From: DUPU01 sp050952465 | GTDB taxonomy: Bacteria > Bacillota > Dehalobacteriia > Dehalobacteriales > Dehalobacteriaceae | Reading direction: 5' to 3' | Assembly (NCBI GenBank): GCA_050952465.1 | Contig: JBMNKZ010000005.1 | Location: 186,001 to 250,000, forward strand | DNA: 64,000 nt | Shown: positions 26,015-35,726 of the stretch, piece after piece | Layout: the number at the start of each line of letters is the position of its first letter | How positions within the stretch are numbered: position 1 is the first letter of the stretch | Notes under the pieces: generated by a model | Database searches by the model: none | What the model was told of the DNA's origin: nothing | What the model saw: the letters and a program-made list of their open reading frames with translations, nothing else | Translations under genes and position numbers: made by a program

Positions 26015-26936
26015 CTTTGAGTATATGATCGATGTTTTGCCTCAGGTTTAAGGTATCTTGAAACATATCGCCATTTTTTTTAAGGAGTTCCGGCACCCGG
26101 TAAATATCATAATCCAAAGGATGCACCTGACCTTTTTCCACCAGATCCCAAGAAACAGGAAAGGAAACCGGTGCTTTTGGATGGGGGCGGAGACTGTATA
26201 CAGAAGCAATAGTTTTACCAGAGGCATTTTGCAGGCAGTCAAGATAAACCCGAGGGCCTCTTTTTTTCACTGTTCTTTCCATGGTGGCAATATCGGGAAG
26301 CAGGCGGCAGACAGCCCGGGCAATAGTTTTTGCTGCTTGTTGTACCTCTTTAAAGGTATATTTTGGTTCCAAGGGTACATAAATATGAAGCCCGCTGGAG
26401 CCGGAGGTTTTGGCAAATCCTTTGACCTGAAATTGGTCAAGGGCTGCTTTAATTAGAGGAGCAATCTTTAAGACTTCAGCTAAACCTGTGCCCTCATTAG
26501 GATCCAGGTCAAAAACCATCACTGAAGGAAACTCCGGGGTTTGATAAGTTGATAACCAAGGGTGCATTTCAATACATCCTAAATTAGCCATCCAGATGAT
26601 AGTGGCGGCGTGATCCGCTAAAACATAATTAATAGTTTTGATCTCAGAAGATTGCACCGGGAAAGTTTTGACCCAATCCGGGGCAGAGTCAGGACAGTCT
26701 TTCTGATAAAAGTTTTTGCCATGAATGCCATCGGGAAAACGGTTCATAGTAAGAGGCCGATCTTTAAGATGTGGTAAAATATATGGGGAAACCTCTTGAT
26801 AATATTTAATCAATTCTGCTTTGGTAATCCCTTGATCCGGCCAGAGTATTTTTTCTAAATTGGACAGGGTCAGCTCTTTATCTTCAATGCGCACTTGAAT
26901 TTTTTTCATAAATTTAGTCCTTTGCTTATTCTTCAA
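26007..26936 (-). CDS. ligD: LigD-type polymerase (primase-polymerase) of non-homologous end joining
   Basis: The 309-residue archaeo-eukaryotic primase-type polymerase fills gaps and adds nucleotides at Ku-bound DNA ends. It carries LTNLEKILWPDQGITKAELI-like (here LSNLEKILWPDQGITKAELI), the metal-binding DLDPNEG near 143-149, and SGSSGLHIYVPL near 178-190. In many bacteria this is one domain of a large LigD; here it is a separate gene overlapping the ligase gene by 11 bp. Ku follows the same strand upstream, so the three form an end-joining operon in the order ku, ligase, polymerase. ATG follows GGACTAAATTT, with weak ribosome binding. Confidence 0.9.
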   Translation of the reverse strand: MKNKQRTKFMKKIQVRIEDKELTLSNLEKILWPDQGITKAELIKYYQEVSPYILPHLKDRPLTMNRFPDGIHGKNFYQKDCPDSAPDWVKTFPVQSSEIKTINYVLADHAATIIWMANLGCIEMHPWLSTYQTPEFPSVMVFDLDPNEGTGLAEVLKIAPLIKAALDQFQVKGFAKTSGSSGLHIYVPLEPKYTFKEVQQAAKTIARAVCRLLPDIATMERTVKKRGPRVYLDCLQNASGKTIASVYSLRPHPKAPVSFPVSWDLVEKGQVHPLDYDIYRVPELLKKNGDMFQDTLNLRQNIDHILKVK

Positions 26937-27861
26937 TCAGGATACATTCTTCCGGCTTCATAGTTAAGAAGCCTTTAATTGCCGGGTGACGCAGCTGTTT
27001 TTCAGAGGTAAACTCCATATATTCCACTTTTAAAGTTAAAATTGGTTTTACCCAGTACCAATTATTTTGCTTTCTGGGTGCCGGATCAAAGGGAGACTTA
27101 TCCCAATTTAGACTAGGAAGAACCGATGACAGTTCTGCTAAATTACTTTGAGATAATCCGGAACCTGCTTTTCCTAAAAACTTAAGTTTTTTCTCCTGAT
27201 AAGCCCCAATTAAAAGGGATTTTATTTTTCCGTTTTCTAAAATATATCCGCCTATCACACAATTCATATCTCTTCGAGGTTTAATCTTTTGCCAGTGGGA
27301 AGTTTTCCCCCCGATGATATAAGGGCTGGTACGTTCCTTTGCCACTATCCCTTCCAATTTCTGATTTAGCACTGCCTGATAAAAATTGATTCCCTGACCG
27401 GGAATACTTTCTGTGATTTGGATAGATTCTGAAGGTCGTAAAATTTTTTTAAGCTGTTCATCTCTTTCTTCCCAGGGAAGGGATGTTAAGTTCTTACCGT
27501 TTAAATAAAGAAGATCAAAAACCATGTAGATAACGGGAATCTGCATGACTTTATTCTCTATTCCCGTTGAAATTAAATCCCGCTGCAGGATACGGGAAAA
27601 ACTGGGTTTACCGTTTTTTAAGGCGATCATTTCCCCGTCCAGGATGGCATCATGACAGGAAACCTGTCGTGATAAAGATTGCATCTCGGGGTATTGATCT
27701 GTTCTTTTTCGGAATTTGCGGTTTTCCAGACGCACCCGGTCTTTTTCCACAAAGGATAGAATGCGCACCCCATCCCATTTGACCTGAAAGATATGATGGT
27801 CACTGTTAAAAGGTTGTGGTGTAGTTATTGGTTCCATTGGTTTAATCGCTGAGTAAAACAT
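26926..27861 (-). CDS. ligD: ATP-dependent DNA ligase of the LigD type
   Basis: The 311-residue ligase seals ends after Ku and the polymerase. The adenylated lysine lies in FQVKWDGVRI near residue 29, followed by DGEMIAL, then VFDLLYLNGKNL, EGIVAKE and WQKIKPRR, which are nucleotidyltransferase motifs III to V, and an OB-fold domain. The 3'-phosphoesterase domain present in Pseudomonas LigD is absent from both split proteins. It lies between ku (15 bp upstream) and the polymerase gene. Confidence 0.92.
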   Translation of the reverse strand: MFYSAIKPMEPITTPQPFNSDHHIFQVKWDGVRILSFVEKDRVRLENRKFRKRTDQYPEMQSLSRQVSCHDAILDGEMIALKNGKPSFSRILQRDLISTGIENKVMQIPVIYMVFDLLYLNGKNLTSLPWEERDEQLKKILRPSESIQITESIPGQGINFYQAVLNQKLEGIVAKERTSPYIIGGKTSHWQKIKPRRDMNCVIGGYILENGKIKSLLIGAYQEKKLKFLGKAGSGLSQSNLAELSSVLPSLNWDKSPFDPAPRKQNNWYWVKPILTLKVEYMEFTSEKQLRHPAIKGFLTMKPEECILIEE

Positions 27862-27876
27862 ATTTACCTCTATTTA

Positions 27877-28692
27877 TTAGGCCATCTTCTTTTTGGCCCG
27901 GGATTTCTTTTTAGGGGTTTTTTCTTCTTCCGTGGCTTTGAGGCTGGCTTTTAATGCTTCCATCAGATCAACCACATTCCCTTGATTCTGAGCGGGAGGA
28001 ATTTCAATCTGTTCTCCTGCTACCTTTGCCTCAATTAATTTCATTAAGGATTCCCGATAATCGCTCTTATATTTTTTGGGATCAAAGGTACTGGATAAAT
28101 TATTAATTAACTGGTTGGCCATTTTGATTTCATTTTCATGGAGCTGAACTTCTGTATTTAGCTCAGGAAGATTTTGCGTAGAACGAATTTCATCGGGAAA
28201 ATACATGGTTTCCATCATCACAGTATTTTCATATACTCTGAGGCATACCAAGTTTTCCGTGCTTCTGATGGTTACTTTGGCCACGGCTATTTTTCCTGTT
28301 TGTTTCATAGCCTCCCTAAGCAGATGATAGGCCTTTAGACCACCCTCAGAAGGGGCCAAATAATATGGTTTGGAGAAGTAAATGGGGTCAATTTCCGCTA
28401 GATCCACAAAATCAAGAATATCTACGGTCTTAGTAGTTTGGGAAGGCAGGCTGTCCAAATCTTCTTCGTTTAAAATTACAAACCGGCCTTTTTCATATTC
28501 AAAACCCCGGACAATTTCGTCCTGAGACACTTCTCGATTGCATGCAGGGCATATTTTTTTATAATTAATGGGGGAATTGCATTCTTTATGGATATAGTTA
28601 AATTTAACTGATCTGTTTTCTGTAGCTGGGAATAGTTTTACCGGAATATTAACTAACCCGAAGCTAATGGCACCTTTCCAAATGGTTCGCAT
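27877..28692 (-). CDS. ku: Ku protein (non-homologous end joining)
   Basis: Bacterial Ku is a homodimeric ring that threads onto broken DNA and recruits LigD. This 271-residue protein starts MRTIWKGAISFGLVNIPVKL, the universal Ku beginning, has CNREVSQDEIVRGFEY around a zinc-less Cys pair region, and ends in a lysine-rich tail (KTPKKKSRAKKKMA) typical of DNA-binding extensions. ATG at 28692 follows AGGGGTGAT; 17 extra upstream codons are open but hydrophobic and unlikely. In spore-formers Ku/LigD repair breaks in germinating spores, which suits this genome. Confidence 0.93.
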   Translation of the reverse strand: MRTIWKGAISFGLVNIPVKLFPATENRSVKFNYIHKECNSPINYKKICPACNREVSQDEIVRGFEYEKGRFVILNEEDLDSLPSQTTKTVDILDFVDLAEIDPIYFSKPYYLAPSEGGLKAYHLLREAMKQTGKIAVAKVTIRSTENLVCLRVYENTVMMETMYFPDEIRSTQNLPELNTEVQLHENEIKMANQLINNLSSTFDPKKYKSDYRESLMKLIEAKVAGEQIEIPPAQNQGNVVDLMEALKASLKATEEEKTPKKKSRAKKKMA

Positions 28693-28817
28693 TTTTATCA
28701 CCCCTATTATGATATCTTTCCTCAGCAGCGGGAAAAAATGCATTTGACAAAATATATGGCTGTACTTTCTTGCTGTTTAAAAAATAAATGTGTTACAATA
28801 CGGTAGAGGTGGTTAGG

Positions 28818-29573
28818 TTGTCGATTTATCAAGGATTGGCTTTAATTTATGATAAGTTAATGGAAAACATTGATTATCAAGAATGGGCCCAATATATCAA
28901 AACATTATCAGAGAAATATAATAAAGAGATGGGTAGTGCTCTGGATCTTGCCTGTGGCACGGGCAATACCAGTATCCCTTTGGCCGAATTAGGCTGGCGG
29001 GTCACCGGGATTGACCTTTCTTTGCCTATGCTGCAGCAAGCTAGAAAGAAAGCAGCTGAAGCTAAGCTTGATATTATTTTTCTTCAGCAGGATTTGCGGG
29101 AGTTGGAATTGGCCAGGGAGTTTGATCTGGTTACATGTTTTCAAGATGGCTTAAATTATCTGTTAACAAAAGAAGAGCTCGCCCGTACCTTTCAAAATAT
29201 CAATAAAATTATGAGTAAGGACGGATTATTTATTTTTGACCTGAATCTGCTGGAAAAGTATTCCGTATTATCCCATGGGGAAATAAGTTTTATTGATACG
29301 GATGATTTTTCCTTGATCTACCAGACTTCATATTTGGCCGATCGGAGTATATGGCAGATTAATGTTACCGGGTTTGTGAGAGAGGATCAGCAGTATATCA
29401 AGTTTCATGAGGTGCACCAAGAAAAGCACCATCATTTGGAAGATGTAATCGAATCTCTTCATGAGGCTGGATTTAAAGTACTAGATGTTTTTCAGGCTTT
29501 TTCTTTTGCTCCTCCTGCCGTGGATAGTAAAAGATTATTTGTGATAGCAGAAAAGACGGAAGGAAGGGAATAA
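28818..29573 (+). CDS. Class I SAM-dependent methyltransferase, substrate unknown
   Basis: The 251-residue protein has SAM motif I LDLACGTGNTSIPLAELG (about 39-56), the acidic GIDLS (about 61-65), and motif QQDLREL. The beginning SIYQGLALIYDKLM resembles the YqeM/ComEB-operon methyltransferases. It is chosen to start at TTG (28818) behind AGAGGTGGTTAGG; an upstream ATG at 28788 lacks a ribosome binding site. It ends 1 bp before trmL, so the two genes are likely co-transcribed. Confidence 0.8.
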   Translation: MSIYQGLALIYDKLMENIDYQEWAQYIKTLSEKYNKEMGSALDLACGTGNTSIPLAELGWRVTGIDLSLPMLQQARKKAAEAKLDIIFLQQDLRELELAREFDLVTCFQDGLNYLLTKEELARTFQNINKIMSKDGLFIFDLNLLEKYSVLSHGEISFIDTDDFSLIYQTSYLADRSIWQINVTGFVREDQQYIKFHEVHQEKHHHLEDVIESLHEAGFKVLDVFQAFSFAPPAVDSKRLFVIAEKTEGRE

Positions 29574-29574
29574 A

Positions 29575-30033
29575 GTGCATATTGTATTGGTGGAGCCGGA
29601 AATACCGGCTAATACGGGGAATATTTCCCGTACCTGCGCCGTTACGGGAAGTTCTCTTCATCTCATCAGACCCCTTGGTTTTTCCGTGGATGATAAGCAT
29701 TTAAAAAGAGCGGGACTAGATTATTGGGACTACTTGGATGTTCATTATTACGACAGTTTCCAGGAGCTGAGAAATAAATACCCGGACAATCGGTTCTTTT
29801 TTGCTACGACCAAAGCTGAAAAAACTTATACGGATTTTTCATTTGAGATGTCGGACTTTTTGGTTTTTGGCAAGGAAACGGCCGGATTGCCCATAGATCT
29901 GTTAAAAGCAAATTGGGAAAATTGCATGCGCATTCCCATGGGGAGGCACCTAAGGTCTTTGAATCTATCTAATTCTGTGGCGGTTATTCTATATGAAGCA
30001 TTACGGCAGCAGGGGTTTCCGGACTTAAAATAG
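29575..30033 (+). CDS. trmL: tRNA (cytidine/uridine-2'-O-)-methyltransferase TrmL
   Basis: TrmL methylates the wobble ribose of tRNA-Leu species. This 152-residue SPOUT enzyme has the full set: VLVEPEIPANTGNISRTC at the start, DFLVFGKETAGLP near 101-113, and the knot segment MRIPMGRHLRSLNLSNSVA. The start is GTG after GGAAGGGAATAAA. Length is standard (B. subtilis CspR/TrmL about 160). Confidence 0.93.
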   Translation: MHIVLVEPEIPANTGNISRTCAVTGSSLHLIRPLGFSVDDKHLKRAGLDYWDYLDVHYYDSFQELRNKYPDNRFFFATTKAEKTYTDFSFEMSDFLVFGKETAGLPIDLLKANWENCMRIPMGRHLRSLNLSNSVAVILYEALRQQGFPDLK

Positions 30034-30127
30034 TTTTTTAATGTTTTTCATAAGCATTTTTAAGTTGACAAGCCAGGTTCCCTGAGTTACAATTGAATAT
30101 GTTTCGAGCCGAAGTTTTTAAAAATGT

Positions 30128-30204
30128 CGGGGTGTGGCTCAGTTTGGTAGAGCGCTTGGTTCGGGACCAAGAGGACGGAGGTTCAAATCCTCTCACTCCG
30201 ACCA
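30128..30204 (+). tRNA. tRNA-Pro (CGG anticodon)
   Basis: A complete cloverleaf: acceptor CGGGGTG/CACTCCG (one G-T pair), D arm GCTC/GAGC, anticodon stem CTTGG/CCAAG around TTCGGGA (anticodon CGG), T arm GGAGG-TTCAAAT-CCTCT, and an encoded ACCA end. A terminator follows. Confidence 0.95.
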
Positions 30205-30214
30205 ATATGTTTAC

Positions 30215-30242
30215 AAAACCCTCTATATTAGAGGGTTTTTCT
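30215..30242 (+). terminator. Terminator after tRNA-Pro
   Basis: AAAACCCTC / GAGGGTTTT stem, TATATTA loop, ending in T residues. Confidence 0.8.
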
Positions 30243-30726
30243 ATATCTGCTTATTTTCTTCGATTTCGATCTCAATATATACGGTTTCACTTAAAACCAT
30301 AGTCTTTACAAATACCTTAAATTGTCTTTGTTCAACTTTCATAATCCGGCCGTTAACGATTCCGGGTAAAAGGGTTGGTTCCAGGGATTTAAGGGAGGTG
30401 CCGATTAAATCCTGATAGTGTCTTACTATTTCTTTGCTTAGAACCAGTTTTATTTTATCCGCTTCTTGAGTGGTATACTTACTTTCATCCAGTATAATTT
30501 CCGGAGAAATTTTTGTGATGACAACTCCTTTTGATTTAGATAATGTAGATTTAACTTCTTCCAATTCCTTTGAAACACTTTCCAGCTGTAATTCCAGTTC
30601 TCTGTTTTCATAGTAAAGGGTATCTACGTTATTACCTATAGAAACAACGGATAATGCTGCTCCCAGCAGTAGACCAAGTATAAAGCAAGAAACACATGCG
30701 GCCTTGTTAATTATGATGGCAATCAT
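30241..30726 (-). CDS. ytrI: Sporulation membrane protein YtrI-like
   Basis: The 161-residue protein has one N-terminal membrane helix (about 8-30), a coiled coil rich in Glu/Leu (about 38-65) and a small soluble domain. In B. subtilis ytrH and ytrI are adjacent, expressed in the mother cell under sigma-E and needed for proper spores. Here it overlaps the end of a clear YtrH by 4 bp and lies near dnaE, as in Bacillus. Sequence alone is too plain to identify; the call rests on topology and neighbour. Confidence 0.7.
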   Translation of the reverse strand: MIAIIINKAACVSCFILGLLLGAALSVVSIGNNVDTLYYENRELELQLESVSKELEEVKSTLSKSKGVVITKISPEIILDESKYTTQEADKIKLVLSKEIVRHYQDLIGTSLKSLEPTLLPGIVNGRIMKVEQRQFKVFVKTMVLSETVYIEIEIEENKQI

Positions 30727-31049
30727 GAGCTTTTACCTGCCAGATGGATGATTAATAAATATCCGATATGGGCACCGGCAAAGGCACTGATGATATAGAA
30801 TAATTGCTTGGCAAGAACACGAAATTCTCCTTCGAAAATTCCTAATTGAAGGATCTCTATAGTTGAAAAGGTACCTCCAATGGCAGCTACAATGGCCCAG
30901 ATTTTGATTTCCCGGGCGATTTTTACTAAAATTTCTATGGGAGGGTACCCAACTAAAACAGCTGAAATGGATCCAATGAGGGATGCACCAAGCAATACCC
31001 CTAAGGAAGTAAAAAAAATAAGTAATAGTTTTTGATAAAAAAGGTTCAT
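30723..31049 (-). CDS. ytrH: Sporulation protein YtrH
   Basis: The 108-residue protein of three or four membrane helices matches YtrH: an N-terminal GVLLGASLIGSISAVLVGYPP, then IKIWAIVAAIGGTFSTIE and a final GAHIGYLLI segment. It is a mother-cell membrane protein of Firmicute endospore formation. ATG follows AAGGTGAAC, a weak site. Its pairing with ytrI and nearness to dnaE mirror the Bacillus order (dnaE, nrnA, ytrH, ytrI) without nrnA. Confidence 0.85.
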   Translation of the reverse strand: MNLFYQKLLLIFFTSLGVLLGASLIGSISAVLVGYPPIEILVKIAREIKIWAIVAAIGGTFSTIEILQLGIFEGEFRVLAKQLFYIISAFAGAHIGYLLIIHLAGKSS

Positions 31050-31175
31050 TAATGTTCACCTTTTATTTGTTTTCTAATATTTTTATTGACCTTTATGGTT
31101 TTATATGTTATCAATCGGTTAATTCATCTAAGTTTTGGCTGTTGTAAACTTCAAAATAAGGTTAAGGAAGATAAA

Positions 31176-31802
31176 ATGGATAAATTTTTAACTATCAGCA
31201 AAATTGGTACCTCTATTATTGTGGAAAAGAAATCAACTTTTTTAGGGCATGCCGCACCGGTTCAAGATGAAAAGGAGGCACTGGAATTTATTAATAAGAT
31301 TAAAATGAAATTGGCTGATGCCAACCATCATACCTATGCCTATCAAATCGGTGAAAACAATGAAATCCAACGAGCAAATGACGGGGGAGAACCGTCAGGC
31401 ACGGCAGGTCGGCCTATTTTGGAAATCATTAAGCAAGAAAACTTAAAGGATATTGTGGTAGTGGTTTCCCGATACTTTGGGGGAATTTTATTAGGAACCG
31501 GCGGTTTGGTGCGAGCTTATGGGAAAACAGCCCATGAGGCCATCATCGATGGGAGTATTATTGAAAAGATTTATGGTCAAAACGTTTTTATCACTATAGA
31601 TTATCATCTTTGGGGTAAGGTGCAAAATTATCTTAACACCCAAGATATTTATATTGAGAAGGTATCATATACCGAGAAGGTAAAGGTCTCCTGTCTGGTG
31701 GCATTTGAAAAGGTAAACCTACTCACGAAAGAGGTACAAGATCTTTGTCACGGAGCCGTTGGGGTAACTTTAGGGGAGGTTGGGTATTTTTCCGGAATCT
31801 AA
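31176..31802 (+). CDS. yigZ: YigZ/IMPACT family protein
   Basis: The 208-residue protein has the UPF0029 N-terminal domain with the signature DGGEPSGTAGRPILE near 68-82 and VVVSRYFGGILLGTGGLVRAY near 91-111, and a C-terminal ferredoxin-like DUF1949 domain. Eukaryotic IMPACT regulates the kinase GCN2; in bacteria the role is unclear, perhaps nucleic acid or translation related. ATG at 31176 follows AAGGAAGAT; 30 upstream codons are open but unsupported. Confidence 0.88.
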   Translation: MDKFLTISKIGTSIIVEKKSTFLGHAAPVQDEKEALEFINKIKMKLADANHHTYAYQIGENNEIQRANDGGEPSGTAGRPILEIIKQENLKDIVVVVSRYFGGILLGTGGLVRAYGKTAHEAIIDGSIIEKIYGQNVFITIDYHLWGKVQNYLNTQDIYIEKVSYTEKVKVSCLVAFEKVNLLTKEVQDLCHGAVGVTLGEVGYFSGI

Positions 31803-31848
31803 GCATGAAATTAGGCATATAGGGCAAAATATCAGGGGAGGTGTTTGT

Positions 31849-32046
31849 GTGGACGAAAAAATAAAACCGTCTAAGAAAAGCAGAGTAAAGAAAACCCCTG
31901 AACATGTGGAAAAAATGAAGCTGGAGATTGCCGAGGAACTTGGGCTGTTGGAAAAGGTAAGGAAATCCGGCTGGGCCGGGTTGAGTGCTTCGGAATCCGG
32001 CAAAATCGGTGGACTCTTAACTAAAAAAATAAAAGGGCAAAAATAG
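31849..32046 (+). CDS. sspF: Alpha/beta-type small acid-soluble spore protein
   Basis: The 65-residue basic protein has the SASP signature: KLEIAEELGLLEKV then GWAGLSASESGKIGGLLTKKI. These proteins coat spore DNA, shifting it to A-like form and guarding it from UV and heat, and are degraded at germination. The GSxGG-like recognition area of the germination protease is partly changed (EKVRKSGW). GTG start follows GGGGAGGTG. The assignment to the SspF/SspI-like branch is tentative. Confidence 0.8.
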   Translation: MDEKIKPSKKSRVKKTPEHVEKMKLEIAEELGLLEKVRKSGWAGLSASESGKIGGLLTKKIKGQK

Positions 32047-32194
32047 GCCGTCAAAATATTTGTCCGATAGTTAACAGTTCTAAGAACTCTGTTAATTTTA
32101 GGCAGAAGAAGGTGTACTCAATCTGGGGTGCATCTTTTTCTATTAAAGGAGATTTATACTTATTGTAGAATTACTTCATATCCTAATTGGGGGA

Positions 32195-35100
32195 GTGGAC
32201 GCAAAAGTGGGAAGGTTTGTACATCTTCATTGTCATACAGAATATAGTCTTTTGGACGGGGCGAGCAGAATAAAAAGCCTGGTAAAAAGGGCTAAAGAAT
32301 TAAACATGCCGGCAGTGGCTATTACGGATCATGGGGTGATGTATGGAGCCATTGATTTTTATAAAGAAGCAAAAAGAGAGGGCATTAAACCCATAATCGG
32401 CTGTGAAGTATATGTGGCGCAACGTACTCGCTTTGATAAAGAGCCAAAAAAGGATGACTCTCCCTATCATTTGGTATTGTTGGCGGAAAATCAGGAAGGT
32501 TATCGAAATCTCTCGAAAATTGTTTCCCTGGGGTTTCTGGAAGGGTTTTATTATAAACCCAGGGTTGATCGGGAAATCCTGAGAAAATATCATAAAGGAC
32601 TGATTGCTTTAAGTGCTTGTTTAGCCGGAGAGATTCCTCAATATTTAATTGAGGATCGGTATGAACAAGCCAAATCAACGGCCATAGAATACCAGGAGAT
32701 TTTTGGCCGAGATAATTTCTATTTAGAAATCCAGCAACATGGCATAGAAGAACAAACCAAGGTTAATCTTGGCTTGGTTCAGCTAGCCCAAGAATTGAAT
32801 CTGCCTTTAATTGCCACAAATGATATTCATTATGTAAATAGAAAAGATGCTTCTGCTCAGGACGTGCTCCTTTGTATTCAAACAGGTAAGATCAGGGAAG
32901 AAGAAAATCGGATGCGTTTCCCTACGGACGAGTTTTACTTAAAATCCTATGAGGAAATGGAACTACTTTTTGCGGAATATCCCGAGGCATTATCCAATTC
33001 TCTTAAAATTGCCGAGCGGTGTCAGGTGGATTTTGAATTTGATCATTTGTATTTACCTGACTACAAAGTACCGGAAGGTTTTACCTTAAACAGTTACTTA
33101 AAAAGTTTATGTATGGAAGGGGCTAAGAAAAAATACCCGGTTTTTTCTGAAGAAATTGAAAAACGCTTGCTTTATGAATTAGAAGTTATTGAGGAGATGA
33201 ACTATCCAGGTTATTTTTTGATCGTCTGGGATTTGGTGAATTATGCCCGGAGAAATAAAATTATGGTGGGGCCGGGACGTGGTTCTGCAGCAGGTAGTAT
33301 GGTAGCTTATACTTTAGGGATTACTAATATTGATCCCATGAAATACGGGCTACTATTTGAAAGGTTCCTGAATCCGGAACGGGTAAGTATGCCTGATATT
33401 GATATAGATTTCTGCTTTGAACGGCGGGGAGAAATCATTGATTATCTGGTACAAAAATATGGCACAGATCGAGTGGCACAAATCATTACCTTTGGTACCA
33501 TGGCCGCAAAAGCTGCTGTGCGTGATGTAGGGCGGGTTTTGAATATTTCTTATGGTGTGGTGGATCGGGTAGCAAAGTTAATTCCCAATGATTTGGGTAT
33601 GACTATAGATAAGGCTTTAGAAGTGAGCCCTGAACTTAAGACTTATTATGAAGAAGATTCCCAGATAAAGGAAATGATTGATTTAGCCCGTCAGTTGGAG
33701 GGGATCCCCAGACATGCTTCTACTCATGCCGCCGGGGTGGTAATTTCCAGAAACAAACTGATGGAGCATTTACCGATTCAAAAAACAACAGATGGCGGCG
33801 TGACCACCCAGTTTGCCAAGGAAACAGTAGAAGAAATTGGCCTTTTAAAGATGGATATTTTAGGTTTAAGGACTTTGACGGTTATCCGGGATGCCTTGGA
33901 AAATATTAAGTTAAATCAAAATATTGAGTTAAACCTTAATACTATTTCCTTAGAGGATAGCCAAACCTTTGAAATGCTGTCTCAGGGAGACAGTACCGGT
34001 GTTTTTCAATTGGAAAGCTCCGGGATGAAGAATATCTTAAAAAACCTAAAACCGGAAAGATTTGAGGATATTATCGCTTTGGTGGCTTTATACCGTCCCG
34101 GGCCTTTAGGGAGCGGCATGGTGGAAGATTTTATTGATCGAAAGCATGGCAAGAAAAAAACTGATTATCTCCATGAGGATTTAAAACCCATACTTGAGGA
34201 AACCTATGGCGTTATTTTATATCAGGAGCAGGTTATGAAAATCGCAAGTAGCCTGGCGGGCTTTTCCTTGGGACAGGCTGATATGCTCCGGCGCGCCATG
34301 GGAAAGAAAAAACCTGAGGTAATTGCCGGCCAAAGAAAAAACTTTTTGGATGGAGCCCTGAAAAATGGGGTAAAAAGTGAGGTCGCCAGTCAAATATTTG
34401 ACCTAATGGAGTATTTTGCCGGTTATGGTTTTAATAAAAGCCATTCCGCAGCCTATGCTTTGGTTGCTTATCAAACGGCATATCTCAAGGCGCATTTTCC
34501 TGTGGAGTTTATGGCCGCTCTTCTCACCAGCATCATGGATAATATGGATCGGGTTCCTGTTTATATTGAAGAATGCCGGCGCATGGGAATTAAAATTTTG
34601 CCTCCTGATATAAATGAAAGTTTAATTGACTTTACCGTGGTAAATAATAAAATTCGCTTCGGACTGGCTGCAGTAAAAAACGTAGGTCGTTCCGCTATTG
34701 AAAGTATTATTAGCGCCCGGATGGAAGGAGGCAGGTTTCTCTCTCTGGAAGACTTTTGTGAACGGGTCGTAATCAATAGGCGAGTCTTAGAGAGCTTAAT
34801 CCGCTGCGGAGCTTTTGACTCAATGGGATTAAAAAGATCTCAGCTTCTAGCGGGCATGGAAATGTGCTTAGAATTCGGGCATAAGCGGATGCAGGAAAGA
34901 GCCTCGGGTCAGCTTTCCCTATTTGATTTTGGCGTTACTGAGCATCAGGGAACGATGGGGATAGAATTTCCCGATTTACCGGAATATCCGCCCCGGGAAC
35001 TATTAGCAATGGAAAAAGAAATGATTGGCTTTTATGTTAGCGGCCATCCTTTAGATGCTTATGATAAGTTTTTAAGTAGGGAGTCTATAAACTCCATAGA

Positions 35101-35611
35101 TTCTTTATCTCAGGCAAAAGATGGGGAGCCGGTAAAAGTAGGTGGTATAATAAATTCTGTCAGACAAATGGTGACAAGAAAAGGAGAATTGATGGCCCAG
35201 TTCATTTTGGAGGATTTTACCGGTTCTATCAGCTGTATTGCCTTTCCTCGCACTTTTGAAAGCTTTGGTGATCTAATTCAGATAGACCAGGTTGTGGTAA
35301 TAGAAGGCAGAATTAATTGCCAGGATGAAGAAAAGAAGGTTTTTTGCCAAGTACTGAGACATCCGGGAGAGAATAAGACTAAGGCCAAACTTTTTATTAG
35401 GATAAAAAATGGTGATGAGGAAACCAGGCTGGGGCAAATCCAAAAGATACTTATGGATTACCCCGGTGATATTCCAGTCTATTTATATAACGCAAAGACG
35501 AGGAAATCTTTATTAGTACAAAATAAATACTGGGTTTCTCCGACGGAAGATATGATATTTCATTTAAAGGACTTATTTGGCGCGGAAAATGTAGTTTTAA
35601 AAGATAGCTAA
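32195..35611 (+). CDS. dnaE: DNA polymerase III alpha subunit DnaE
   Basis: A 1138-residue C-family replicative polymerase: PHP domain first (HLHCHTEYSLLDGASR, about 9-25), palm with catalytic aspartates in MPDIDIDFCFERRGE near 400, finger region, helix-hairpin-helix, and OB domain (about 970-1060). No proofreading exonuclease domain, so not PolC. In Firmicutes that also have PolC, DnaE extends primers on the lagging strand; whether PolC exists here is outside the window. GTG start follows GGGGG. It is 115 bp upstream of coaD. Confidence 0.95.
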   Translation: MDAKVGRFVHLHCHTEYSLLDGASRIKSLVKRAKELNMPAVAITDHGVMYGAIDFYKEAKREGIKPIIGCEVYVAQRTRFDKEPKKDDSPYHLVLLAENQEGYRNLSKIVSLGFLEGFYYKPRVDREILRKYHKGLIALSACLAGEIPQYLIEDRYEQAKSTAIEYQEIFGRDNFYLEIQQHGIEEQTKVNLGLVQLAQELNLPLIATNDIHYVNRKDASAQDVLLCIQTGKIREEENRMRFPTDEFYLKSYEEMELLFAEYPEALSNSLKIAERCQVDFEFDHLYLPDYKVPEGFTLNSYLKSLCMEGAKKKYPVFSEEIEKRLLYELEVIEEMNYPGYFLIVWDLVNYARRNKIMVGPGRGSAAGSMVAYTLGITNIDPMKYGLLFERFLNPERVSMPDIDIDFCFERRGEIIDYLVQKYGTDRVAQIITFGTMAAKAAVRDVGRVLNISYGVVDRVAKLIPNDLGMTIDKALEVSPELKTYYEEDSQIKEMIDLARQLEGIPRHASTHAAGVVISRNKLMEHLPIQKTTDGGVTTQFAKETVEEIGLLKMDILGLRTLTVIRDALENIKLNQNIELNLNTISLEDSQTFEMLSQGDSTGVFQLESSGMKNILKNLKPERFEDIIALVALYRPGPLGSGMVEDFIDRKHGKKKTDYLHEDLKPILEETYGVILYQEQVMKIASSLAGFSLGQADMLRRAMGKKKPEVIAGQRKNFLDGALKNGVKSEVASQIFDLMEYFAGYGFNKSHSAAYALVAYQTAYLKAHFPVEFMAALLTSIMDNMDRVPVYIEECRRMGIKILPPDINESLIDFTVVNNKIRFGLAAVKNVGRSAIESIISARMEGGRFLSLEDFCERVVINRRVLESLIRCGAFDSMGLKRSQLLAGMEMCLEFGHKRMQERASGQLSLFDFGVTEHQGTMGIEFPDLPEYPPRELLAMEKEMIGFYVSGHPLDAYDKFLSRESINSIDSLSQAKDGEPVKVGGIINSVRQMVTRKGELMAQFILEDFTGSISCIAFPRTFESFGDLIQIDQVVVIEGRINCQDEEKKVFCQVLRHPGENKTKAKLFIRIKNGDEETRLGQIQKILMDYPGDIPVYLYNAKTRKSLLVQNKYWVSPTEDMIFHLKDLFGAENVVLKDS

Positions 35612-35726
35612 TTTTAATTTTTCCTGCAGGAAATTGTTTTTTCACATGGAATAGAAATTAGATTAATAAATTAGCTAGTTAAAAAGAATTCCTGGTTAAA
35701 GGGAATCTATTAGGAGAGTGAAAACA

